DNA of 64,000 nucleotides from Streptomyces sp. MZ04 (GTDB lineage: Bacteria; Actinomycetota; Actinomycetes; Streptomycetales; Streptomycetaceae), in NCBI RefSeq assembly GCF_004684775.1, contig NZ_SRIC01000001.1, positions 1-64,000 on the forward strand. The letters are read 5' to 3'. The translations under genes and the position numbers were made by a program. The notes beneath the pieces were generated by a model. That model did no database searches. It worked only from the letters and a program-made list of their open reading frames with translations, and was not told the DNA's origin. Below, piece after piece: positions 8,384 to 16,443 of the stretch (position 1 is its first letter; every line of letters begins with the position of its first letter).

Positions 8384-9501
8384 CGGATCTCGTCCGGCAC
8401 CACCGTCAGCCACCGCTTGTCGGCGGTGACCTTCTGGCCGAGCTCCCGCTGCCGGTCGGCGTTGGTCTGCTTCATGTCGTTCAGCTGCTTCATGTACTTG
8501 TCCTTGCGGTTGACCCAGACCCGCACCCCGCCGTGCTCCACATCGGCGGAGTGGAACAGCATCGGGCCGTCGCTCACCGGGGTGTCGCCCGCCACCAGGA
8601 CCGGCTTCCTCCACTCGTCGATGTACGTGTTGATGGCCGCGGGCTTGCCCTGATACCAGGTCAGCGGCGCCCACAGGTTCGGCGTGAGCTCGCGCCCGGC
8701 GAGCTTCTTCTCGTCGAAGCGGCCCTCGGCGATCTCCTTGCGGGAGCTGGTGACTTCACCGGTCTTGCGGTCCTTGAGCTGGAGGCCGACGCCGATGACG
8801 TTCTCGGGCTTCACGTTGTAGCCGTACTTGGGGTCCGAAAGGACCATCCGCACCAGGTCCTCGCTCGCCGCGCTGACGACGTACACCTCGATGCCGTGCG
8901 CGCGCAGGGACTTGTAGAGCTCCTGCATGCCGGTGAAGAACTCGGGCGGCTCGACCTCGGTCTTGGTCAGCTTGCCGTCCTCGTAGTACTCGGCCGGGAT
9001 CGGCTTGTCGTGGGCGAGGAGTTCGTCGACGTACCCCTTGAGCTCCTTCAGCGTGAAACCGGAGAAGATCTGCGCGGCCCACGGGTAGCAGACCTGGTCG
9101 TCGACCTCGCAGAGCCGGTTGTAGTAGCTGTACAGGCTCTCCTTGTGCTTCGCCGTGTCCTTGAAGGGGATGACCTTGAGGGACGGGTCCATCGACGCGC
9201 GGGTCAGCACCCCCTTCATCTCCAGGAAGGGCAGGAGGGACTCCTCCAGGTCGTTGCGGTACGTCGTGTTGTCCGCGTCGAAGACGGCGTACGCGCCCTT
9301 GTGGTCGTTGGCCGAGATGACCTTGCCGAGCTTCGCGGCGACCGGCTTCGGCCAGTGCGGCAGCTCGGCCGCGGTCTTGGCGGAGGTCTCCGCCGCCGTC
9401 GCCTCCGTGCCCGGCCAGAGCGCCGTGCCCGCGAGCACCGCCGCGGTGAGCGCGCCCGCCGTACCGAGAACCGCGAGCCTGCCCTTTGCTCCTACTGCCA
9501 T
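8380..9501 (-). CDS. Secreted HAD-superfamily phosphatase
   Basis: A 373-residue protein. The signal peptide has a hydrophobic core (VLGTAGALTAAVLAGTALW) and a likely cleavage after ATAAE. HAD motif I is FDADNTTYRNDLEE (~72-85), motif II VVSAAS, and motif IV GDTPVSDGPML, all with the expected aspartates and serine. Related to secreted phosphoserine-phosphatase-like HAD proteins of actinomycetes. ATG 9501 is chosen because it begins the signal peptide; the frame is open upstream to 10593 only by chance across an AraC gene. Substrate unknown. Confidence 0.88.
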   Translation of the reverse strand: MAVGAKGRLAVLGTAGALTAAVLAGTALWPGTEATAAETSAKTAAELPHWPKPVAAKLGKVISANDHKGAYAVFDADNTTYRNDLEESLLPFLEMKGVLTRASMDPSLKVIPFKDTAKHKESLYSYYNRLCEVDDQVCYPWAAQIFSGFTLKELKGYVDELLAHDKPIPAEYYEDGKLTKTEVEPPEFFTGMQELYKSLRAHGIEVYVVSAASEDLVRMVLSDPKYGYNVKPENVIGVGLQLKDRKTGEVTSSRKEIAEGRFDEKKLAGRELTPNLWAPLTWYQGKPAAINTYIDEWRKPVLVAGDTPVSDGPMLFHSADVEHGGVRVWVNRKDKYMKQLNDMKQTNADRQRELGQKVTADKRWLTVVPDEIR

Positions 9502-9684
9502 GTTTCTGCCCCCTGAGAGCGGTCTGCGCCCCGTCCGGAGCGGCGGGTCATCGTACGAGGTCAGACACCGGATTCCCATGATCGACGTCACCGGTGAATA
9601 GGGGCATGCGGAGCCCGTGAGCGGGTAGCAGCATCCAACGCTTCCGCCCCGCGCCCACGCCCCGTCCATCGCATACTGGAACGT

Positions 9685-10551
9685 ATGAAGACCGGCTCCC
9701 GCGAGTTCGTGCGGGCCGTCCCGCGGCTCGACGGCATGGTCGTGTCCGCGGTCGGCTACCGCACCACGGGCGAGAGTCCTGGCCTGCACCGCGGCCTGCC
9801 GTCCCCGTATCTGACCCTGATCTTCTCGCTCGACGGTCCGGTCGTCAGCGGCCTCACCCCCGAGCAGGCGGGCGGCGCCGACGCGATCAGCACGGACATC
9901 GTCCTGGGCGGACTGCACCAGTCCCCGGCGTACGTCGTGCGGCCCGAGCACGAGGCGGGCATCCAGCTCGCCGTCCATCCGCTCGCCGCCCGCGCCCTGT
10001 TCGGCGTACCGGCCGCCGAACTGACCGGCGACATCGTCACGTCCGGCGCCGATGTGATGGGGCGCCGCGCAGCCGACGTACGGGAGCTGCTGTGCGAGCG
10101 GGACGGCTGGGAGGAGCGATTCGCCGCCCTGGCCGCCTACTTGAGGCAGCGCGTGGCCGCCGACGGCACCGGCGGATCCGTCCGCCCCGAGGTCGCGGAG
10201 GCCTGGGCCTGGCTGGCCAGGCACCGGGGCGCGGGCACGCTCGGCGGTCTCTCCCGGCACGTCGCGCTCAGCGAGCGCCGCCTCACCGCCCTCTTCCGCG
10301 CCGAGTTGGGGCTCAGCCCCAAGCAGGCCGCCCGCCTGATGCGCTTCCAGCGCGCGCGGAACACCGTCGTGCGCTCCGTCGCCGCGGGCGGCGCGCCCGA
10401 TCTGGCGCGGGTCGCCGCCGACTGCGGCTATTACGACCACTCCCACCTGGTGCGGGACTTCCGGCAGTACACCGGCACGAGCCCCAGCGGCTGGCTGGCC
10501 GAAGAGTGCCGGAATATCCAAGCCGGGAGCCATGGAGGGGGCGAAGAGTAG
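9685..10551 (+). CDS. AraC-family transcription regulator
   Basis: A 288-residue regulator. The last ~100 residues hold two helix-turn-helix units: TLGGLSRHVALSERRLTALFRAELG and VAADCGYYDHSHLVRDFRQYTGTSPSGW, the latter being the conserved AraC signature. The N-terminal part resembles the ligand-binding domain of DUF6597/AraC-like regulators. It is followed 5 bp later by a VOC-domain gene, so the two form an operon and the regulator probably controls a response involving that protein. Ligand unknown. Confidence 0.9.
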   Translation: MKTGSREFVRAVPRLDGMVVSAVGYRTTGESPGLHRGLPSPYLTLIFSLDGPVVSGLTPEQAGGADAISTDIVLGGLHQSPAYVVRPEHEAGIQLAVHPLAARALFGVPAAELTGDIVTSGADVMGRRAADVRELLCERDGWEERFAALAAYLRQRVAADGTGGSVRPEVAEAWAWLARHRGAGTLGGLSRHVALSERRLTALFRAELGLSPKQAARLMRFQRARNTVVRSVAAGGAPDLARVAADCGYYDHSHLVRDFRQYTGTSPSGWLAEECRNIQAGSHGGGEE

Positions 10552-10556
10552 GAGCC

Positions 10557-11000
10557 ATGGACACCACCGAGAAGCAGCAGACCCAGACCGCATCCACCCC
10601 CGCGGGCCGCGCCCCCGACGTCTGGCCGACCCTCCAGGCCCATGACGCGCCCGCCCTGATCGACTTCCTGGTCGGCACGGTCGGCTTCCTGCGCACCGCC
10701 GTGTACGAGGACGGCGACCGCGTGGCCCACGCCGAGCTCGACTGGCCCGAGGGCGGCGCCGTGATGCTCGGCTCGTACGACGAGAAGTCCCAGGACTGGT
10801 GCCTGAAGCCGGGCACCTTCGGGGCGTACGTGGTCACCGACCACGTCGACGATCTGCACCGGCGCCTCACCGACGCCGGAGTGAAGATCATCCGCGAGAT
10901 CGAGGACCAGCCGTACGGCAGCCGGGAGTTCGCCATCGCCGACCCCGAGGGCAACAAGTGGTCCTTCGGCACCTACCGCGGCTCGCCCCGGCCCGCGTGA
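10557..11000 (+). CDS. VOC-superfamily (glyoxalase-like) protein
   Basis: A 147-residue protein in an operon with the AraC gene. The TLQAHDAPALIDFLVGTVGF start, the YVVTDHVDDLHRRLTDAGV central strand-helix and the DPEGNKWSFGTY end follow the PhnB/YdeM-like glyoxalase fold. ATG 10557 has GGAG immediately upstream (10551-10554, tight) and AGGGGGCGAAGAG further out. Could be a metal-dependent lyase, dioxygenase-like protein or binding protein; the motif set does not decide. Confidence 0.85.
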   Translation: MDTTEKQQTQTASTPAGRAPDVWPTLQAHDAPALIDFLVGTVGFLRTAVYEDGDRVAHAELDWPEGGAVMLGSYDEKSQDWCLKPGTFGAYVVTDHVDDLHRRLTDAGVKIIREIEDQPYGSREFAIADPEGNKWSFGTYRGSPRPA

Positions 11001-11003
11001 TAA

Positions 11004-11178
11004 TTTGCGCACGCCAGTCGAACCCACACCAGGGCCAGGGAATCCGGTGCGAATCCGGAACTGACGCGCAGCGGTGAGGGGGAACGGGCGGGGCAACGGC
11101 CACTGGGCGTCCACGGACGCCTGGGAAGGCGCCCCGTCCGGCCGATCCCCGAGTCCGAAGACCTGCTGGCACCTCCGT
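11004..11178 (+). ncRNA. Cobalamin riboswitch
   Basis: The leader of the B12 importer operon contains the conserved core: CAGGGAATCCGGTGCGAATCC (around 11036-11056) followed by GGAACTGACGCGCAGCGGTGAGG, then the peripheral CACTGGG...CTGGGAAGGC, and the B12 box GTCCGAAGACCTGCTGGC (11153-11170). Order and spacing match the AdoCbl/B12 element upstream of B12 transport genes. Binding of cobalamin normally shuts off expression. Exact 5' boundary is approximate. Confidence 0.92.
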
Positions 11179-11201
11179 CCGCGCACCGGGCGGCGGAGGT
11201 G
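11170..11201 (+). promoter_or_regulatory. Riboswitch expression-platform hairpin
   Basis: CACCTCCG (11170-11177) pairs with CGGAGGTG (11194-11201), extended inward by CCG/CGG. It begins at the last base of the B12 box, so the two structures compete for that edge. There is no U tract. It lies 50 bp before the GTG of the first gene. Transcription attenuation or an anti-terminator switch are both possible. Confidence 0.6.
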
Positions 11202-11250
11202 ATCAAGCAGGCCAGGCTCCGCGTATGAGCCGTGAGACTCAAGGGATCGT

Positions 11251-12291
11251 GTGTCCTCCACAGCCCGTCGTGTACGTATGCCCGTCCTCCTCGGCATGGC
11301 CCTGGCCGTCACGCTGACCTCCTGCGGCGGCTCGTCGACCCCCTCCACCACGGAAAAGAAGGCCGCAGGCTACCCGCTGACCCTCACCTCCTGCGGCAAG
11401 AAGTCGGAGATCAAGGCGCCGCCGCGGCGGGCGGTCTCCCTGGACCAGGGCTCCACCGAGATCCTGCTCTCCCTGGGCCTCGCCGACCGCATGGTCGGCA
11501 CCGGCACCTGGACCGACCCGGTACTGAAGGGCCTGGAGAAGGAGAACGCCAAGGTCGAGCGCCTCTCCGACCGCTACCCCTCCTTCGAGAAGGTCCTGGC
11601 CCAGGAGCCGGACTTCGTGACCGCCTCCTTCCTGGCGACGGTGAGCCAGGGCGGCGTCGCCGACCGCGCCAAGTTCACCGAGCTCGGCGTCCCCTCGTAC
11701 GTCTCGCCCACCGACTGCGCGGGCAAGGACAACGCCGGTGACGGCGACGGCAGCCGCGTCAAGACGCTCACCATGGACACGGTGTACGGCGAAGTGCGCG
11801 ACCTGGCACGGGCGTTCGGGGTCCAGAAGCGCGGCGAGCGCCTCGTCGCCGACCTGAAGTCCCGCCTGGCGAAGGCCAAGCAGGACATCGACGCCTCCGA
11901 CACCACGCTCCTCTACTGGTTCTCCGACTCCAAGTCCCCCTACATAGCGGGCTGCTGCGGCGCCCCCGGCATCATCACGCGCGAGCTCGGCGCCGAGAAC
12001 GTCTTCGACGACACCCGCGAGGAGTGGCCCCAGATCAACTGGGAGACGGTGGCGGACCGCGACCCCGACGTCCTGGTCATCGGCGACCTCACCCGCACGT
12101 CGCAGACCGCCGAGAGCGCGGAGAAGAAGATCGAGTTCCTGGAGTCCAACCCGGTCACCAAGAACCTGACCGCCGTGAAGAAGAAGCGGTACGTCCTGCT
12201 CAGCGGCCAGGCGATGAACCCCACGATCCGGACGGTGGACGGAGTGGAGCAAGTCGCGGACGCCCTGCGCGAGTTCGGGCTCGCCAAGTGA
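11251..12291 (+). CDS. B12/siderophore-type ABC importer, substrate-binding lipoprotein
   Basis: A 346-residue lipoprotein. The signal peptide ends in a lipobox LTSC (Cys25). The PPRRAVSLDQGSTEILLSLGLADRMVG segment and GIITRELGAENVF are typical of BtuF/FecB-like periplasmic-binding folds. GTG 11251 follows AAGGGA (11241-11246). The upstream cobalamin riboswitch makes a corrinoid the most likely ligand. It overlaps the permease gene by 4 bp (GTGA), so the operon is translationally coupled. Confidence 0.9.
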   Translation: MSSTARRVRMPVLLGMALAVTLTSCGGSSTPSTTEKKAAGYPLTLTSCGKKSEIKAPPRRAVSLDQGSTEILLSLGLADRMVGTGTWTDPVLKGLEKENAKVERLSDRYPSFEKVLAQEPDFVTASFLATVSQGGVADRAKFTELGVPSYVSPTDCAGKDNAGDGDGSRVKTLTMDTVYGEVRDLARAFGVQKRGERLVADLKSRLAKAKQDIDASDTTLLYWFSDSKSPYIAGCCGAPGIITRELGAENVFDDTREEWPQINWETVADRDPDVLVIGDLTRTSQTAESAEKKIEFLESNPVTKNLTAVKKKRYVLLSGQAMNPTIRTVDGVEQVADALREFGLAK

Positions 12292-13307
12292 CGCAAGCGC
12301 GCGGCGCCCTGCTGTGGACGGCGGGCGCCGCCGCGCTCGCGCTCTCCGTGGCGGTGGCCGTCACCATCGGCCCCGCCGCCATCTCCGTACCGGACGTGTT
12401 CTCGGCGGTCGTGGCGCACCTCGGCGGGGGAGAGACGCGCCTTACGCCGCTGCGGGACGGCATCGTCTGGAACCTGCGGATGCCGCGCACCCTGCTCGCC
12501 GCGGTGTGCGGCGCGGGCCTCGCGGTCTGCGGGACCGTCCTCCAGTCCCTCCTGCGCAACCCGCTCGCCGACCCCTTCGTCCTCGGTGTCTCCTCCGGGG
12601 CGTCCACGGGGGCGGTCGCGGTGGTCGTCCTGGGGGTCGGCGGGGGAGCCGTCTCGGTCTCGGCGGGCGCCTTCGCCGGCGCCCTGTGCTCGTTCGCGCT
12701 GGTCCTGCTGCTCAGCCACGCGCTGGGCGGCAGCGCCGACCGCGTCGTGCTCTCCGGGGTCGCGGTCATGCAGCTGTTCTCGGCGCTCACCTCGTTCGTG
12801 ATCCTGACGGCGGCCGACGCGGAGACGACGCGCGGGGTGCTGTTCTGGCTGCTCGGCTCGCTCAGCGGGGTGGGCTGGACGGACGTATGGATCTGCGCGG
12901 CGGTCCTCCTGGCGGCGCTCACCGTCTGCCTGGCGCACGCCCGCACCCTGGACGCCTTCGCGTTCGGCCAGGACGCGGCGGCGACGCTGGGCGTCCAGGT
13001 GGCCCGCACCCGTCTGATCCTGCTCTCCGTCACGGCCCTCCTGACGGCGGTCCTGGTCAGCAGCGCGGGCGCCATCGGCTTCGTGGGCCTGGTCCTGCCG
13101 CACGCGGCCCGCGCGGTGGTCGGCTCCGGGCACGCGCGGCTGCTCCCGGTCACGGCGCTGGCGGGCGCGGTGTTCCTGGTGTGGGTGGACACCCTGGCCC
13201 GCACGGTCCTTGACCCGCAGGAGGTGCCGGTGGGAGTCGTGACGTCGCTGATCGGCGTCCCTGCGTTCGTCCTGGTCCTCTACCGCACGCGGAAGGCGGC
13301 CCTATGA
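12288..13307 (+). CDS. B12 ABC importer permease (FecCD/BtuC family)
   Basis: A 339-residue membrane protein with about nine to ten hydrophobic helices. Family motifs are WNLRMPRTLLAAVCGAGLAVCG, LLRNPLADPFVLGVSSGAS, and the coupling region GAIGFVGLVLPHAARAVVG near residue 260, followed by RTVLDPQEVPVGVVTSLIGVPAF. The GTG start lies inside the stop of the binding-protein gene. Acts as the transmembrane channel of the cobalamin importer. Confidence 0.93.
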   Translation: MTQARGALLWTAGAAALALSVAVAVTIGPAAISVPDVFSAVVAHLGGGETRLTPLRDGIVWNLRMPRTLLAAVCGAGLAVCGTVLQSLLRNPLADPFVLGVSSGASTGAVAVVVLGVGGGAVSVSAGAFAGALCSFALVLLLSHALGGSADRVVLSGVAVMQLFSALTSFVILTAADAETTRGVLFWLLGSLSGVGWTDVWICAAVLLAALTVCLAHARTLDAFAFGQDAAATLGVQVARTRLILLSVTALLTAVLVSSAGAIGFVGLVLPHAARAVVGSGHARLLPVTALAGAVFLVWVDTLARTVLDPQEVPVGVVTSLIGVPAFVLVLYRTRKAAL

Positions 13308-14071
13308 CCGCCGGCCTGGGGGCGGACCGGGTCAGCCGCCGGGCGGGCGGGCGCCTCGTCGTCGACGGGGTGAGCATCGCCCCGCCGCCGGGTGCGACGG
13401 TCGGCCTCCTCGGCCCCAACGGCTCGGGCAAGTCCACCCTCCTGCGCCTGCTCGCCGGTGTGCTGTCCCCGGCCTCGGGGGTGGTCACCCTGGACGGCCG
13501 CCCGCTGCCGGAACTCGGCCGCCGCACGGTGGCGCGCAGAGTGGCTGTGGTCGACCAACACTCCGTGACCCAGGTCGAGTTGACCGTACGAGACGTCGTA
13601 CGCCTGGGCCGCATCCCGCACCGCAGGGCCTGGTCACCGCCCACCGCGCAGGACGACGAGGCGGTGTCCGATGCCCTCGACCGCACCGGCCTCACCGACC
13701 GCGCCGCCCAGTCCTGGCACACCCTCTCCGGCGGCGAACGCCAACGCGTCCAGATAGCCCGCGCGTTGGCCCAGAACCCCCGCGAACTCCTCCTGGACGA
13801 GCCCACCAACCACCTGGACATCCACCACCAGCTGGACCTCCTCTCCCTGGTGGCCGACCTCCCCGTGACGAGCGTCATCGCCCTGCACGACCTCAACCTG
13901 GCGGCGATGTTCTGCGACCACCTGCTGGTCCTGCACGAGGGCAGGACCTACGCGTCGGGCACCCCCGCCGAGGTGATCACGGAGGAGCTCATCGCGAAGG
14001 TGTACGGGGTGCGGGCGGTGGTGACCGGGGCCACGGACGGGCGCCCGGCGATCCGGTTTCTCAGAAATTAG
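13304..14071 (+). CDS. B12 ABC importer ATPase (BtuD-like)
   Basis: A 255-residue ABC ATPase. Walker A is GPNGSGKST (~39-47), the Q loop follows in VAVVDQHS, the signature is LSGGERQRV, Walker B is LLLDEPTNHLD, and the switch histidine is in IALHDLNL. ATG 13304 overlaps the permease stop by 4 bp. Completes the importer operon; the last codons fall at the edge of a tandem repeat array. Confidence 0.94.
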   Translation: MTAGLGADRVSRRAGGRLVVDGVSIAPPPGATVGLLGPNGSGKSTLLRLLAGVLSPASGVVTLDGRPLPELGRRTVARRVAVVDQHSVTQVELTVRDVVRLGRIPHRRAWSPPTAQDDEAVSDALDRTGLTDRAAQSWHTLSGGERQRVQIARALAQNPRELLLDEPTNHLDIHHQLDLLSLVADLPVTSVIALHDLNLAAMFCDHLLVLHEGRTYASGTPAEVITEELIAKVYGVRAVVTGATDGRPAIRFLRN

Positions 14072-14164
14072 AGATCACGAGTCAGAGATCACGAGTCAGA
14101 GATCACGAGTCAGAGATCACGAGTCAGAGATCACGAGTTAGAGATCACGCTTTTCTCAGAAATT
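14057..14164. repeat. 14-bp tandem array bracketed by a duplicated 13-mer
   Basis: Units of agagatcacgagtc run at 14070-14083, 14084-14097, 14098-14111, 14112-14125, a variant at 14126-14139 and a partial at 14140-14149. The 13-mer tttctcagaaatt occurs on both sides (14057-14069 and 14152-14164); the left copy encodes the end of the ATPase gene, the right copy contains the stop of the vWA remnant on the other strand. The array sits exactly between two convergent gene ends. Confidence 0.93.
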
Positions 14165-14530
14165 GGAGATCACGCTGGTGATCACATCATTGATGAGTTT
14201 GGGGTTCTTCGCGTCGTACGCCCGGCCTCCGGTGGCGGAGGCGACTTCCTGGAGGACGGTCCTGCCCCCGGCGTCCTTCTCGTCCGCCTTGTCGCCGTAG
14301 GCAATCGTGAACACCCGGATCTGCGGCTGTCCGCGATCACCGATCCGCTTCAGGAGCTTGTCGAGCGAGAGGCTGTCGCTGTCTTCGTTGACGCCGTCGG
14401 TCAGCAGCACGACCGCGTTGATGGCCGCCGGGTCGTAGTCCTCGCGCAGGTTCTTCACCGCCGCGTCCAGGGTGTCGTACAGACCGGTGTCGGGGTGCGG
14501 GCCCGTTCGCTCGCCTGGCGCTCGGGGGTC
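14156..14530 (-). pseudogene. von Willebrand factor A domain remnant (3' part)
   Basis: In one frame the minus strand reads TGPHPDTGLYDTLDAAVKNL, then AVVLLTDGVNEDS, VFTIAYGDKAD and ATGGRAYDAKNP, ending SNF-stop at 14156. This is the C-terminal ~110 residues of a substrate-binding/vWA protein. TGLYDT and LLTDG are late MIDAS elements; the first DxSxS element is absent and no start codon opens the frame before ~14458. The N-terminal part is lost or joined out of frame to the upstream nucleosidase. The 5' limit given is approximate. Confidence 0.75.
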
Positions 14531-15421
14531 GGCTCGCTCTGCGCCTGGCTGACGGGCGTCTGTCCGGTCGGGTTCTCGTGGGCGGCTTCGCCGGTCCGTG
14601 TTTCGCCGGGCGGTGCTTCGCCGGTCTGTGCTTCGACAGGCGGTGCTTCAACGGGCAGCGCTTCGACCTGCGGCGCTTCACCGGGGGGTGCCGGCTTGAG
14701 CGCGCTCAGGACGGCGAAGGCGGCCTCGGCCGCGTTCCCGGCGGCGGCCGGCTGGGAACCGGCGGCGTCGGTGATGTGCTTCTGGCCGTCGGCCTTGTCG
14801 CTGATGCCGCGGATGGTGAGCCAGAGCGTGCCGGCGAGGTGGGCCGCCTGGGCGACGCCCGCGCTCTCCCTCTCGATGGCCACGGCGTCGTTGAACCGCT
14901 CGTCGAGCTGCGCGGCGAGGGCGGAGTCCGGGCTGTTGAGCACGACTTCGCCGGCCGCGACCGGCTTGAAGTGGACCGTGCCGCGCCACTGCGGGCCGCG
15001 CAGAGCGAACTTCGCGGCCTGAAGCAGCCGGTGCGAGGCTTCCCAGCTCCGTGGGCGTGACTTGAAGCCCTCCGCGGACTCCTTGCCTCCGTGCACCGCG
15101 TGCACACGGGTCGCCACGACGACGTCCGAGCTGGATGTCGCTCTTCACGCCGCCCGCGATCCCGACGAAGAACAGCGCGTCGGGCTGCAGCCAGGCGCGC
15201 AACTGCCCCGTCAGCGCGGCGGCGGCCTGGTTGCCCTCGCCGATCTCGGCCAGGGCGACCCGCCAGGTGGCGTGGTCGCCCTGATGGGACCCGACCTCCA
15301 CGAAGGTGCCGTCGGCGTGCCACTGTGGCTGAGGGTCGGCGAGATGACTTCGTACGGCCTCGTACTCCAGCCGAAGTGCCGTAAGGATGACCACCGTGCG
15401 CATCGGAAGAGCTTCTGTCAC
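14455..15421 (-). pseudogene. Frameshifted MTA/SAH-type nucleosidase (PNP_UDP superfamily)
   Basis: The first part (from ATG 15403 or GTG 15421) reads MRTVVILTALRLEYEAV... FFVGIAGGVKSDIQL; the family sequence continues as DVVVATRVHAVHGGKE only in another frame, with the shift near 15125-15130 in a CTCGGACGTC stretch (two bases short of LGDVV). Catalytic residues remain: LTALRLEYE, VAIERESAG and the Asp of RGISDKAD. After about residue 235 comes a Pro/Glu/Ala-rich repetitive tail (EAPPVEA-like units), ending in the vWA region. Either a real disruption or a sequencing error; the second frame break near 14500 favours decay. Confidence 0.75.
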
Positions 15422-15564
15422 CTGACCAACCGAATCTCGATGCCGACCTGTCCGGGAGACTCACGCTAGGACATCGTCACACGGTAACTCCCCTTGATGG
15501 AGGGGGACATGGTTGATCGCCGAGCTTTTGTCGGGTCGCCGTGACACGCCGTCACTTCAGGTCT

Positions 15565-16362
15565 TCAGCCCAGATCGAGGCGATCCGCGAGCCCCGCCCC
15601 GGCGAAGGCGGAGACCAACTCCTCGCGCCCCTCGGTGAAATGGGCCCAGCTGTCGAAGTGGACGGGAACGACCCGGCGCGCCCCCAGGATCTTGGCGGCC
15701 TCCGCGGCCTGGGCGCTGTCGAGGACGATGGGCGCACCGTCGAACAGGAACGGGAAGCGGGGAGCCCCGGCGAACAGCACGGCGGTGTCCACCGGCCCGA
15801 ACCGCGCGGCGATCTCCCCGACCGCGCTGAGGGAGGCATTGTCGCCACTGACGTAGACCGTGGGAAGTCCGTCCCCGGTCAGGACGAAGCCGACGACCTC
15901 ACCGGTCACCGCTTCGACGTCCCCGCGCGGCCCCGGACCGTGGACGGCGGGCACGCCCGTCACGGTCACCCGCCCGCCGCCGGGCCGCTCGAGCTCTATG
16001 GCCTCCCAGTCGGCCAGGCCCTTCGCGCCATCCCCAAGGCGGCGCCCGCCGCCCGGGGTGGTGAGGGTGAGCGGCACGTCGGCGAGCAGGGCCCGCCCGG
16101 AGTCGTCGAGGTTGTCCGGGTGCTCGTCGTGCGAGAGCAGGACCACGTCGACGTGGCCGAGGTCGGCGGGGGAGCCGGCGGCGGGCGCGGTCTTGGTCAG
16201 GCCGGGGCCGCCCGGCACCGGGTAGTAGTCGCCGGGCGCGTCGAAGGTGGGGTCGGTGAGGAACCTCAGCCCGCCGTACTCGAAGAGGGCGGTCGGGCCG
16301 CCGAAGACGCGTACGGGGAGCTGGTCGTAGGTCGTGCCGGAAGCAGCCATGGAAGCAGCCAT
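15565..16362 (-). CDS. Metallo-beta-lactamase-fold hydrolase (UlaG-like)
   Basis: A 265-residue protein. The fold is indicated by RFLTDPTFDAPGDYY, LLSHDEHPDNLD (the metal-binding HxxHxDN-type loop with Asp), VPAVHGPGP, VYVSGDNAS and VPVHFDSWAHF, each carrying expected His/Asp ligands. ATG 16362 is chosen over GTG 16374 because GAGGTG (16372-16377) then lies 9 bp upstream. Divergent from the CGNR regulator with a shared repeated motif between them, so regulation by that protein is likely. Substrate unknown. Confidence 0.87.
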   Translation of the reverse strand: MAASMAASGTTYDQLPVRVFGGPTALFEYGGLRFLTDPTFDAPGDYYPVPGGPGLTKTAPAAGSPADLGHVDVVLLSHDEHPDNLDDSGRALLADVPLTLTTPGGGRRLGDGAKGLADWEAIELERPGGGRVTVTGVPAVHGPGPRGDVEAVTGEVVGFVLTGDGLPTVYVSGDNASLSAVGEIAARFGPVDTAVLFAGAPRFPFLFDGAPIVLDSAQAAEAAKILGARRVVPVHFDSWAHFTEGREELVSAFAGAGLADRLDLG

Positions 16363-16374
16363 GATGAAACGCAC

Positions 16375-16427
16375 CTCACGGATGGGGGTCGAGTTATCCG
16401 TGAGGACGTTAGTCGTTTCTCACGGAT
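16375..16427. promoter_or_regulatory. Three-copy ATCCGTGAG operator between divergent genes
   Basis: ATCCGTGAG or its complement occurs at 16375-16383 (CTCACGGAT), 16396-16404 (ATCCGTGAG) and 16419-16427 (CTCACGGAT). The second and third form a 9-bp inverted repeat with a 14-bp spacer. One copy overlaps the ribosome site of the hydrolase gene, another abuts the CGNR start. The arrangement suits a dimeric repressor acting on both promoters, probably the CGNR protein itself; that is inference. Confidence 0.65.
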
Positions 16428-16443
16428 GAGGGCAAGACGTACC

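Noticed and set aside
14337-14681. Arg/Pro/Lys-rich open frame within the nucleosidase tail
   Set aside because: It is the third frame of a repetitive GC-rich segment and shows only low-complexity residues.
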